Notes: generated by a model not told the origin, from the sequence alone. Positions 18,201-26,635 are shown, counted from the stretch's first letter. The stretch: 27,548 nt of DNA from Symbiodinium natans (GCA_905221605.1 CAJNDS010001232.1:1-27548), one strand, 5' to 3'. Numbers and translations: made by a program.

Positions 18201-21169
18201 AGAAGGTCTGCGGTGGGGCAGGGTTTTCAGGGCGTCCCAGAAAGGGGGGTTTCAGGGCGGGTCCCACGGCGTGTCAGGGGGGTGCCCAGCATTCCAGGGA
18301 GGTTTGACGTGTGTAGGCCAGTAAAAGGTGTCTGGAATCTGCCAGGCCAGGGCCCCCTGGAAGGGGTACCCCCCGACCCCAAAAAAAACACCCAAACACC
18401 TCAATGCCTGCAGTTTGGGGTCCTCATTACCAAGGGCTTACGCCCTTGGTCTGAGCGTAGCCAGCCACTGCCGTCCCGTCTACCGGGAGGCTTTACCCTC
18501 CCTCACCGTTCTGTGGAGATGCTCGGTCGGGGACCTCGGTCGAAGCCTCGAGCGCCCATGCATATGGACAGCGGCGCTCTCGGCAGTTTAGGGTTTAGGG
18601 TTTAGGGTAGGTGAAACCCTGAAACGCTGGAACCCTGACACCCCAAGCCCTAAAACCCAGAAACCCTGGAACCCTGGAATCCTGACACCCTGCACCCTGA
18701 ACCCCTGCAAGCCCTGATCCTAAGCCTGAAACCCTGAAACCCTGAAACCCTGTAATGCTGTAACCCCTAAACCCTAAACCCTAAACCCTGCTGAAGCCAG
18801 ACACGCACCCTAAACCCTAAGCCCTGAAACCTTCAACCCTGAAACCCTGAACCCTGAATCCTGTATATATATATACACATTATGTATATATATATATATA
18901 GAGAGAGTATATATATATATATACCCTGCAGGGGAGTCATACTCGGACCCCTACTAAGGATGCACGCCCTAAGACCCAATAGGGCCCTCAAAGGCCCTCA
19001 GAGGACCTTGACAAAGGGTCCCCAATCCCAAGGGTTCAACATTATGAGCGCAAGGTGAAACCCTATGAGCCCCTGAGCCTGGAGCCTTAAACGCTGACAT
19101 CCAAAACCCTGCCAGTCTGTAAGCCCTGAATCCACAGCTAAGCCCTAAACCCTAAACCCTAAACCCTACACCCTACACCCTACACCCTAGACCCTAAACC
19201 CTAAACCCTAAACCCTAAACCCTAAACCCACACAGCTCCGGCAGAGAAGCCGATGTGGCCGCCCCGGGCCGGGTCGTCCGGCTCAAGGTCGTGCTCCTCC
19301 TTTCCATGGCTTTGGCTTGGGCTCGGATTTTGGGGTTTAGGGTTTAGGGTTTAGGGTTTAGGGTTTCGGGTTTAGGGTTTAGGGTTTTGGGTTCGGATTT
19401 TGGAGTGTGTTAGGGTGGTTTTGGTGTGTTTTGGGGGGGTGGTTTGGGGTGTTAGGGTGGGGCATTCGGGGTGCTTGGGGGTGATTAGGGCTGGCGTGTT
19501 TAGGGTGTTTAGAGTGGGGGTGGGGGGGGGGGGGGGGGGGGGGTGTTTAGGGTCTTTGGGGTGGGAATTTAGGGTGTTTAGGCTGTTTGGGGTGTTTAGG
19601 CTGTTCAGGGAGTACTTGGAGGTTCATGACTAGGTTTCAGTAGGCTGGTAAGTGCTTCAAATTGGGTTTAGGGTTTAGGGTTTAGGGTTTAGGGTTTAGG
19701 GTTTAGGGTTTAGGGTTTAGGGTTCAAACCATCTTGAACCATAGTTACCCGACCTCCAAGCCCAGTGAGAACTGTGTCGAGGGTGGTTCAAGGAACTAAG
19801 GGGTGTTTGGTTTCACAGAAGTCATAAGCCTTCTTGCTGATCTGATAGTTGTTCACAATACTCGTCCCAAAAAACAACCCTAAACCCTAAACCCCAAACC
19901 CCAAACCCCCAACCCTAAACCCTAAACCCCAAACCCTAAACCCTAAACCCCAAACCCTAAACCCCAAACCCCAAACCCTAAACCCCAAACCCTAAACCCC
20001 ATGTCTCCTCCTCCTCGTCTTCGTCGTCGTCCTCCGCGTAAAGATCCACGTCCAGGGCCAGGTCTTCCATGCCCGCGCTGGAGCGCTCCTTGGGTACCCC
20101 ACAAGCATTTGGGGGGGGGGGGGGGTTTAGGGTTTCGGGTTTAGGGTTTAGGGTTTAGGGTTTAGGGTTTAGGGTTTAGGGTTTCGGGTATGGTATAGGG
20201 TTTAGGGTTTAGGGTTTAGGGTTTAGGGTTTTGGGTTTAGGGTTTAGGGGTTAGGGGGTTTAGGGCTTAAGGGGTTCAGGGAGAGATTCCAGGTTAAGGG
20301 TCCCCGCGAACCATAAACCCTGAACCCCCCCAATCGCAAGAATCCCGACCCCAACTCCATAAGCAGAATAGTTCCCTAAGCCCTAGAGCTCGAAGCCCTA
20401 AACCCTAAACCCTAAACCCTAATCCTGAGCCCACCTGCCCCGGAAACCTGGGCCATGGCTCCAGCAGCGAATGCAGATCGACACCTTAGACGGAACGAAG
20501 GCTGCCCGGCGGATGGTTTAGGGTTTAGGGTTTGGGGTTTGGGGTTCGGGGTTTGGGGTTTGGGGTTTGGGGTTTGGGGTTTGGGGTTTGGGGTTTAGGG
20601 TTTATGGGTCTGTAAGGGGCTTAAGGGGAATTGCATTTCAGGGCTCAAGAGTTTGGAGTTTGGAAGGACCTTTGCTTTCATGGGACGTATAGGTATGTGT
20701 GTATAAATAAATAAATAAATAAACAAATAAATAAATAAATAAATAAATATGTATATATATATATATGTAGGAACCTCTCCCCCCAAAGTGGTCTGAGCGC
20801 ACGACAGTGGGTCCTAGACTAGATTTGGGAACTCCGAACTCTAAACCTCAAGGGGGTAGTAGGAGGGAAATTTCAGAAGGGACCCATAAGAACCCTGAAT
20901 CCTGAACACTAAACCCTAAACCCTAAACCCGAAACCCTAAACCCTAAACTCTAAACCCTAAACCCTAAACCCTAAACCCTAAACCCTAAACCCTAAACCC
21001 TAAACCCAACCAGGCCAGGCTGCGCCCTTCTCCGGCCAGCTGGCGGGAGGTCAGGAAGTCTCCGCCATCAAAGACGCGCACCCAAAGCCACTTGTCCTAA
21101 GGGTTTAGGGTTTAGGGTTTAGGGCTTAAGGCTTAGGGTTTAGGGTTTAGGAGGGACGGTACTGGCATC

Positions 21170-21261
<92 letters not shown>

Positions 21262-21271
21262 GGGGTGGGGT

Positions 21272-21313
<42 letters not shown>

Positions 21314-24300
21314 GGGGGGGGGTGGGGGGGGGTGGGGGGGGGGGGGGTGGGGGGGGGGGGGGGAGGGGGGGGTTGGAAGGGGGTTGGGGTGGGCTGGGGG
21401 GGATAACTTTGGTCGTTCGAAATGAGGTTTGAACTTTTTGTGGTGATCCGAGCCACGCGGTCTACACACTGGGGGGGGGGGAGGGAGAGCTGACACTGAG
21501 CCTTGCTCTTTGATTTGTGGGGTGGCTCGGGCGCCGCCATTAGCGACATTGGTCATCTCCTACCCCGAGTGCTGGGCATGGATAGTTTCTCCCAAAGGTC
21601 AAGGGCAAGGAGTCTAAAATTTAAAATCTCATTTGTTGAAATTTCGCGTGCCAGAGGCTGGGGATACTTATCCCAGAGGCTGGGGAAAAGGTTAAACAAC
21701 CTTATTTCAGCGCCTGGGGGCTAATTGTCCCAAAGGCTGCGGATTTCTTATCCGATTCTCCCAGAGGCTGGAGACAACTTTTCCGGAGGCTGGCAGAAAG
21801 CCTACGAGGAGCCCTTTCCAATCGAATCGGTGAGGGGCTCTGCCAGCGCTGCCCAGCCTATGCTGTATGCTGCCCCCTTCGGAAACTCTACAGACGAAGC
21901 GTCGGCCCTCTCAACCATTCCAAGAAAAGCTTTAGAGTTCAGCGACTCATTCCGTTTGTGTTTCTGTAGATGATGGGGGCGAAACCTTTACAGCGGGAGC
22001 TGGGGCGCCGGTACGGTGTTCCCCCCCCCCCCCCACCCCCGCACCATGGTATCCGCCCCCCCACCCCCCCGACAAACCACAAGCCTCTCCCCTAAACCTT
22101 AAACCAACCTTACCTCACACCCTTAACCTAAACTGCAAACCTCCAACCCCAAAAGCCAACCCCCACAGGCAGGGGCTGTTTGTCGAACTGATGACAGCAG
22201 TAACATCAGTAACAGTCCTTAATCGGGATTATAGAACCCCCTATGATAATCTCTACTACGGACTGCGAGTATAGGGGGACCCTACTATAATCCCGATTAA
22301 GGACTGTTAGTACAAGGGGGAATATCCCAGTAAATGTTGGACCTCTCTGGGATTGTGCGGGCTTCTGTCGAGGGTCGCTGGTAGTAATAGCTCGGGGCCG
22401 TGGACCCCGAACTCCATCCCTAGAAGTCCCTACCGACCTTTCAAAACCAACCCCAAAAAACCCGTGAACTTCCAAAACCAACCCGCGAACCCCAAAAACC
22501 CCAAGCTTCCTGAACCCCAGGGGTGAGAGAAGGCGCTGCCCAAAAAGCTGAGGAACTACAGCGATTTAGAGGTTCAGGGTTGAGAGGTTTAGAAACTCAG
22601 GTCTTTGGTTTTTTTGTTAAGAGGTTCTTTGCGAACTTAGCCGAAACCCTAAACCCTAAACCCTAAACTCTAAACCCGAAACCCGAAACCCTAAACCCAG
22701 AACCCAGCTTCCTTGGCGTTCCAGGGAAGATCTCGCCTCTCAGCCGGGCTCCATATGGCCTTGTCAATACAGGCATCCCTAGACCTGAAGAGCCCTAACC
22801 CTAAACCCTAAACCCTAAACCCTAAACCCTAAACCCTAAACCCTAAACCCTAAACCCTAAACCCTAAACCCCTGCGCCCTAAACCCCGAAACCCCCGAAA
22901 ACCCGGAAACCCTGGCCATTGGGCCTTTAGGTGGCAGGTTTTGGGGGTAGAAGATTCGAAGGACTTGCCAGCTCGGTGTGGGTTTAGAGTTCAGGGCTCA
23001 GGGTTGCTTCGGGCTGTTTAGGGTCTAGGACTTCGGGTTTAGGATTTGGGGTGTAGGGTTTAAGGCTGTTTAGGGTAGTGTGCGGTTTAGGCTGAGGACT
23101 CAGGGTTTGGAGTTTTTTTTTTGTGGGGGGGGGGGGGGGGGCGGTAGCGCACTGCCCAGGGTTAATTGGGGTTACATTCTATTTATGCTTGGGGTAGCCG
23201 GTAAAAGGCCAGTTAGGTTGATGATAAGTACGATTTATGACCCGAACATCCAAACCCTAAACCCTAAACTTAAAACCCTGAACGCAGGGCTGCACCCACC
23301 CAAGACCCTTCACCTCTGAAACCTGAACCCAAAGAAGCCAACCTCAATATAAACCAATTTGTACGACCCTGCACTTGCACCCGGCACTGAAATGCACTCC
23401 CGCCCCCCTTCCCGAAAAAAAAAAAAAAAGAGACTTGAGTCAGCTTTGGATTTTGGGTTGTTTCGCTTAGGGTTTGGGGTTTGAGGCGTGCAGTTTGGGG
23501 TTTGGGGGGGGGGGGGGGCTGGGGTTTCCTGGCCTCTAAGCCAGAGGCCGTCAAGGGGTATAAGCACCCCGAAAAAACGCTTGGAACGAGTTCTCCCCTC
23601 GCGGCCCTTCCCCACTTAGAACCCTACTTGTAGCTGCCTCCAAGTACCCCAGACCCTGAACCCTAAAACCCCTAACCCTAAACCCTAAACCCTAAACCCC
23701 TCTAACAAAACAAAGGGCCTTCTGCGAGCCACGCTTGCAGGTTGATGGCTTGGCGGTGCTGGAGCCGATTGCGAGCCTGGGACTGTTTTTTTGAGAGTCT
23801 TGGGGTTAAGGGTTTAGGGATTAGGGTTTAGGGTTTAGGATTTAGGGTTTAGGGTTTAGGGTTAAGGGTTTAGGGTTTAGGGTTTTAAGGTTTAGGGGTT
23901 TAGGGTTTAGGGTTTAGGGTTTCGGGGGTTTAGTTTAGGGGGTTTCGGGTTTTGGGGTTTAGGCTTTAGTGGTTTAGGGTTTAGGGGTTTTGTGGTTTAG
24001 GGGTTGAGGTGTTCAAAGGCCAGAGCTTGCACCTTGAGGGCATAGGGTCTAGGGTTTAGAGGCTTAGGGCTTAGGGTGTGGAGTATCAGGCTTTCAGGCT
24101 CACTAAAGTGTTTACATGAAGGGTGAACATTCCATACTAACGTCGTGTTTGGGGTTTAGAGATAGGGGTTCTGACGCAGCCAACTCCAGCCTTGCAGCAG
24201 AAGCTGACCTCTAAACCCCAAACCCCAAACCCCAAACCCTAAACCCTAAACCCTAAACCCTAAACCCCAAACTATAAGCCATAACACAGCCTGGCCTCTG

Positions 24301-24688
24301 CACCCTGCAACCCAGTAATATAAAGCATACACTGGTCCCTGAAACCCTAGAAATCCACACCATAAAATCCTAACCCCTAAAACCTGAAGCCCTACCCGAA
24401 ACCCTTACCTCAGATCCAAGAACTAGAAGCTCTAATTAAACCCCTAAACCCTACCCCAAACCTCAAAACCTCACGCCCTGAACCCTGAATCCCTAAACCC
24501 AGAAGCCTGAAGTCCCAAAACCTATGGCGGGCAGGAAGCCTAAACCCGAAAACCTGAAGACCTGAATCCTAGGGTCTGAGCCCTAAACCCTTAACCTTGC
24601 CCTAAACCCCAAACCCTAAACCCTAAACCCCAAACCCTAAACCCTCAATATCCTATGGCCCAGGAGCTCCACCGAGAGGGACAGGAAC
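15146..24688 (-). CDS. Candidate multi-exon gene with telomere-repeat introns (function unknown)
   Basis: Sixteen short islands, listed individually, can be read on the minus strand as exons with AG acceptors and GT donors. In transcription order: 24688-24643, 23782-23707, 22971-22911, 22784-22697, 21096-21011, 20484-20448, 20088-19998, 19321-19228, 18578-18507, 17724-17610, 17495-17400, 17115-17087, 16836-16769, 16248-16192, 15424-15336, 15241-15146. Their reading phases join without a stop to about 400 residues. Both ends are incomplete. I recognise no domain; the product is mixed hydrophilic with an acidic run of Asp/Glu. Introns (94-1600 nt) are packed with TTTAGGG/CCCTAAA arrays. Caveats: boundaries were chosen by eye, some acceptors have alternatives chosen to keep phase, and several islands are also open on the plus strand. 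It could instead be several genes. Confidence 0.45.
15336..15424 (-). CDS. Candidate exon 15
   Basis: Acceptor TTGTTGTTAG, two bases then 29 codons starting WSWVLAATGNKTTKH and ending KEQLCRYRLG, donor GTATAT. CCCTAAA precedes and TTTAGGG follows on the coding strand. The plus strand encodes a hydrophobic run (LQLLLCFVVLLPVAA), an alternative signal-peptide-like reading. Confidence 0.4.
16192..16248 (-). CDS. Candidate exon 14
   Basis: Acceptor GGCGCCAG, two bases then 18 codons (RHVLLFGASATHGARQRR) and one base, donor GTCCTA. The plus strand is also open (GAPHVWRLHRRGGRAYL). Repeats flank only one side. Confidence 0.3.
16327..16347. repeat. Partial copy of the 22211-22308 inverted-repeat element
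   Basis: CTACTATAATCCCCATCAAGG differs at two positions from the right arm at 22282-22302. Only this half is recognisable. Confidence 0.45.
16384..16400. other. Small perfect hairpin
   Basis: CCTTAAG and CTTAAGG arms of 7 bp around a 3-base loop within a candidate intron. It may belong to the degraded inverted-repeat element starting at 16327. Confidence 0.4.
16769..16836 (-). CDS. Candidate exon 13
   Basis: Acceptor GGGGGACAG, one base then 22 codons starting FWRDKGHQGIALEPQ, one base left, donor GTCAGC. The plus strand of the same island has TTTCAG ... GTAAGC borders and an open frame (TTLRLKCNPLM), an equally valid alternative. Confidence 0.3.
17087..17115 (-). CDS. Candidate exon 12 (29 bp)
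   Basis: Preceded by a long pyrimidine tract ending in GCCCGACAG, the best acceptor in the chain. Nine codons (AWVKEMISG) plus two bases, donor GTGGCT. Very short; the donor choice is weak. Confidence 0.2.
17400..17495 (-). CDS. Candidate exon 11
   Basis: Acceptor CTGTCCTAG, phase 0, 32 codons starting TEVGESPQVSRRR and ending PRPLWACWHSW, donor GTTCTT. The plus strand has a competing ATG-initiated frame from 17402 (MSASRPTKVEGTALEPSG), so strand is uncertain. Confidence 0.4.
17534..17553. repeat. Perfect palindrome of telomere-like repeat
   Basis: One TTTAGGG-type block meets one CCCTAAA-type block with no spacer, giving a 20-bp perfect palindrome. It sits inside the 114-nt candidate intron 17496-17609. 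Confidence 0.85.
17610..17724 (-). CDS. Candidate exon 10
   Basis: Acceptor CTGCCAAG (start 17724) or GCGCAG (start 17713), donor AAG then GTTCCC. Encodes ETQPPRHDRISELTAHEF, then EEHLQLGEQLAGRPHK. Strongly protein-like helical sequence, phase 0 at the end, bordered by heptamer arrays on both sides. Confidence 0.55.
18429..18450. other. Perfect 9-bp hairpin
   Basis: ACCAAGGGC and GCCCTTGGT arms around the loop TTAC. Located in a candidate intron; no U-run follows, so it does not look like a bacterial-type terminator. Confidence 0.5.
18507..18578 (-). CDS. Candidate exon 9 (72 bp)
   Basis: Acceptor CTGCCGAG and a strong donor GTGAGG. All three frames are open across 72 bp; the chain-compatible one includes PLSICMGARGFDRG. 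The upstream side has CCCTAAA repeats on the coding strand, but the donor side lacks TTTAGGG. Confidence 0.35.
18863..18924. repeat. (TA)n microsatellite
   Basis: Alternating TA tracts with a short GAGAGAG interruption. Confidence 0.9.
19228..19321 (-). CDS. Candidate exon 8
   Basis: Acceptor ATCCGAG. The phase-compatible frame reads QAKAMERRSTTLSR ... SLPELC with donor GTTTAG. Another open frame of the same island reads GKEEHDLEPDDPARGGHIG, which looks at least as protein-like, so the frame is unresolved although the island is probably exonic. Confidence 0.4.
19998..20088 (-). CDS. Candidate exon 7, acidic
   Basis: Acceptor GGTACCCAAG, phase 0, 30 codons: ERSSAGMEDLALDVDLYA followed by an uninterrupted Asp/Glu run and TW, one base left, donor GTTTAG. 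Third codon positions are GC-rich, unlike the surrounding repeat. A 15-base poly-C lies just upstream of the acceptor on the coding strand. Confidence 0.55.
20448..20484 (-). CDS. Candidate exon 6 (37 bp)
   Basis: Acceptor CCGTCTAAG, one base then 12 codons (CRSAFAAGAMAQ), donor GTTTCC. It is short, and the plus strand is also open (MQIDTLDGTKAARRM before a GTTTAG donor), so the call rests largely on phase agreement with exons 5 and 7. Confidence 0.35.
20703..20767. repeat. (AAAT)n then (TA)n microsatellite
   Basis: About eleven AAAT units with one AAAC variant, followed by a TA tract. The Ile/Phe/Tyr-rich minus frame over it is an artefact. Confidence 0.9.
21011..21096 (-). CDS. Candidate exon 5
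   Basis: Acceptor CCCTTAG, phase 0, 28 codons starting DKWLWVRVFDGGDFL and ending AGEGRSLA plus two bases, donor GTTGGGTTTAGGG. CCCTAAA arrays end just before the acceptor on the coding strand and TTTAGGG arrays start at the donor. This is the clearest single example of the architecture. Confidence 0.6.
21172..21402. repeat. Long poly-G domain (runs of 89 and 41 G)
   Basis: Uninterrupted G from 21172 to 21260, then T-interrupted G runs including 21272-21312. On the minus strand this is a poly-C tract 75-300 nt upstream of the candidate exon 5 acceptor. The Gly- and Pro-only frames are meaningless as protein. Runs of G of this length have strong quadruplex potential and are also a place where assemblies err. 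Confidence 0.9.
21651..21800. repeat. Degenerate CCAGAGGCTGG minisatellite
   Basis: CCAGAGGCTGGGGA and variants (CAAAGGCTGCGGA, CCAGAGGCTGGAGA, CCGGAGGCTGG) recur at about 21651, 21673, 21730, 21759 and 21782. The core is itself a short inverted repeat (CCAG...CTGG). Confidence 0.6.
21800..22205. other. Unique stretch inside a long candidate intron
   Basis: A short plus frame (21725-21973) is open but without recognisable features. A 14-base poly-C run is at 22021-22034. Nothing else recognised. Confidence 0.35.
22211..22308. mobile_element. Small inverted-repeat (MITE-like) element
   Basis: 24-bp perfect terminal inverted repeats: AACAGTCCTTAATCGGGATT plus ATAG at 22211-22234 and its exact complement at 22285-22308. 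Inner partial arms CCCCCTAT and ATAGGGGG extend the stem. There is no coding capacity. Related copies at 26636-26686 and 16327-16347 show that it is a dispersed family. No clear target duplication could be assigned. Confidence 0.6.
22697..22784 (-). CDS. Candidate exon 4
   Basis: Acceptor GGCTCTTCAG, one base then 29 codons starting SRDACIDKAIWSPAERR and ending WNAKEAGFW, donor GTTTAG. The peptide has ordinary protein composition although surrounded by heptamer arrays. The upstream intron is only 126 nt and is mostly TTTAGGG repeat. Confidence 0.55.
22911..22971 (-). CDS. Candidate exon 3
   Basis: Acceptor CACCGAG, two bases then 19 codons (GKSFESSTPKTCHLKAQWP) and two bases, donor GTTTCC. 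The phase matches exons 2 and 4. The weakest point is the pyrimidine-poor acceptor. Confidence 0.4.
23707..23782 (-). CDS. Candidate exon 2
   Basis: Acceptor CTCAAAAAAACAG, phase 0 start, 25 codons beginning SQARNRLQHRQAI and continuing NLQAWLAEGPLF, one base left over, donor GTTAGAGGGGTTTAGGG. Helical composition. Flanked by CCCTAAA on the left and TTTAGGG on the right in plus coordinates. Confidence 0.45.
24643..24688 (-). CDS. Candidate exon 1 of the repeat-intron gene
   Basis: Acceptor CATCCGAG, then one base completing a codon and 15 codons (FLSLSVELLGHRILR), donor GTTTAG formed by the flanking repeat. Ends in phase 0, matching exon 2. The plus strand is also open here (MAQELHREGQEPRM), so strand is not certain. 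Confidence 0.35.
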
Positions 24689-25111
24689 CTCGGATGCAAC
24701 GCGTTGGGTTTCCGGTGTAGGGTTAAGGGTTTAGGGTTTCGGGTTTCGGGTTTAGGGTTTAGGGTTAGCTACTAGGGGGTTTAGGGTTTAGGCTCTAGGG
24801 TTTGGGAGTTTAGGGGGTTCGGGGAGCCCTAATACCCAAATACTAACCCTACTAACCTATAAACCCATAAACCCTAAACCCTAAACCCAACTAAACCCTA
24901 AACCCTCTCTTCCATCGTCTGCTCTGCGGCGTGTCTTGAGTCGCCGATTTTGAAGGAGTTCAGGTTTCGGGTTTGGGGTTCAGGGTTGGAAGGGCTTAGT
25001 GTGTTTGGTAGGGAGCAGGGCCGGGGGCACGTCGGGCCCAAGGGCGGGCGCCCTTTGCAAAAGGGGGGGGGGGGGGGTGGGACCTAGGGGTATGGGATTG
25101 TTCTTGGAAAC

Positions 25112-25463
25112 ACACCTCTTTGCGATCCTCGAACTGCAATCGATCATCGCACTGCCCATGGTCCTCGGCTCCGAAGCAGACTAGCTGACCATCCGACCGA
25201 AGTGCGCCGGTGTGAATATCCCAGGCTGAGACCGCCACCTCTGACGGCACATCACACCCAGCATGCCAGTACGGATTGGCAGAGCTGACCATCCGACCGC
25301 GCTGCACATGTGTGTGAAGATCGCCCGCCACCTCACTCGGCTCCCGTAGGCGTTGGCGAAGCAGACGAGCTGATCATCCGACTGCTATCAGGACGGGTCC
25401 GAATCTGACGGCACATCACTCCAATTCAGGCTGGCTGACTGCACTGCTCCCAGCATCAAATGC
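25112..25463 (-). pseudogene. Decayed 3' part of the RCC1-like repeat gene
   Basis: Downstream of the stop at 25464 the 39-residue repeat continues in broken form: partial units with frame changes and internal deletions. One readable stretch ends in SDGQLVCFGAEDHGQCD and then FEDRKE, followed by GTGTGT. Repeat loss and frameshifts suggest degeneration, or an intron plus a divergent exon that I cannot resolve. Confidence 0.5.
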
Positions 25464-26609
25464 TCAGACTGCCAAGACCGGTCCCAAATCTGTCGGCACA
25501 TCGCACTGCCCATGCAGGTTGGCTCCGAAGCAGACTAGCTGACCATCAGACCGCACTGCGCATGTGTGAACGTCTCCCGCCGAGACTGCCAAGACCGGTC
25601 CCAAATCTGACGGCACATCGCACTGCCCATAAATGTTGGCTCCGAAGCAGACTAGCTGACCATCTGACTGCACTGCACAGGTGTGCACATCCCCCGCTGA
25701 GACTGCCAACGCTGGTCCCAAATCTGTCGGCACCTCGCACAGCCTATAGCTGTTTATGTTGGCACCGAAACAGACTAGCTGACCATCTAACCGCAGTGCG
25801 CAGGTGTGAACATCGCCAGCTGAGACTGCCAACACTGGTCCCAAATCTGACGGCACATCACACCGCCCGTAAGCACTGGCTCCGAAACAGGCTAGCTGAC
25901 CATCTGACTGCACTGCGCACGTGTGATGACACCCCGCTGAAACAGACAAGACTGGTCCTAAATCTGACGGCACAGCGCACCGCCCATCGTCAGTCGCTCC
26001 GAAGCAGACTAGCCGAGCATCTGACCGCACTGCGCAGGTGTGGCGACAGCCCGCTGAGACTGCCACAACTGGTCCCAAATCTGTCGGCACATCGCACTGC
26101 CCACTGTCGTTGGCTCCGAAGCAGACTAGCTGACCATCTGACTGCACTGCACAGGTGTGAATGTCGCCCGCTGAGACTGCCAACACTGGTCCCAAATCTG
26201 ATGGCACGTCGCACTGCCCACTGTCGTTGGCTCCGAAGCAAACTAGATGACCATCTGACTGCACTGCACAGGCATGAACATTTCCCGCTGCTGTGACATC
26301 ACACTGCCCATGTAAGTTGCGTGCGAAACGCATTGCATGGTTGGGAGAATGGCTTGCGGAACCTTGGGAACGCCCGGCATACGCGGAACCTGTCAAGGTT
26401 CGACTCCCGGCATACGCAGAAACTGTCAAGGTTCGAGGCCGTCTCTGCATGGTGATAGGCCAGTGCCTGGACAATTCAGAGCCTTGCAATCCAAAGCCGG
26501 CGCCCGCCCGACGCGATGGCGGAAGAAACGACTCAATTGCCGTTCTTGACATCCAGGACATCCAGGACAGCATGGCCAGCACCAGGTACGCTTTCATCGC
26601 GCACGACAT
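25464..26609 (-). CDS. RCC1-like tandem-repeat protein
   Basis: 381-codon minus-strand frame. From about residue 100 it consists of about eight tandem units of 39 residues with the pattern LGPVLAVSAGDxHTCAVxSD, then GQLVCFGANxxGQCDVPSD. This HTC-DG-L-C-FG-N--GQC pattern is the RCC1/UVR8-like propeller signature in a compact form. Repeated Cys pairs are conserved; one unit has a two-residue insertion. The first ~100 residues are not conserved-looking, include a hydrophobic stretch near the start (AYLVLAMLSWMSW) and a duplicated 11-residue segment (SAYAGSRTLTG-like), so the true start may be internal or come from another exon. By family, such proteins act as protein-interaction scaffolds; the actual role is unknown. 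A TTTAGGG block lies immediately upstream. Confidence 0.75.
   Translation of the reverse strand: MSCAMKAYLVLAMLSWMSWMSRTAIESFLPPSRRAGAGFGLQGSELSRHWPITMQRRPRTLTVSAYAGSRTLTGSAYAGRSQGSASHSPNHAMRFARNLHGQCDVTAAGNVHACAVQSDGHLVCFGANDSGQCDVPSDLGPVLAVSAGDIHTCAVQSDGQLVCFGANDSGQCDVPTDLGPVVAVSAGCRHTCAVRSDARLVCFGATDDGRCAVPSDLGPVLSVSAGCHHTCAVQSDGQLACFGASAYGRCDVPSDLGPVLAVSAGDVHTCALRLDGQLVCFGANINSYRLCEVPTDLGPALAVSAGDVHTCAVQSDGQLVCFGANIYGQCDVPSDLGPVLAVSAGDVHTCAVRSDGQLVCFGANLHGQCDVPTDLGPVLAV
26373..26438. repeat. 33-bp tandem duplication in the RCC1-like ORF
   Basis: CCCGGCATACGC...TGTCAAGGTTCGA occurs at 26373 and again at 26406 with a few substitutions. The period is a multiple of three, so the frame is kept. 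Confidence 0.7.
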
Positions 26610-26635
26610 AGGGTTTAGGGTTTAGGGTTTAGGGT

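Noticed and set aside
18429-18450. Rho-independent terminator
   Set aside because: No U-run follows and the context is eukaryotic intronic or intergenic sequence.
21133-21556. Poly-Pro and poly-Gly frames
   Set aside because: Direct translation of poly-G/C; no protein evidence.
25460-26296. 278-codon plus-strand frame opposite the RCC1-like gene
   Set aside because: Antisense shadow of the 117-bp tandem repeat; the minus strand carries the recognisable RCC1-like pattern.
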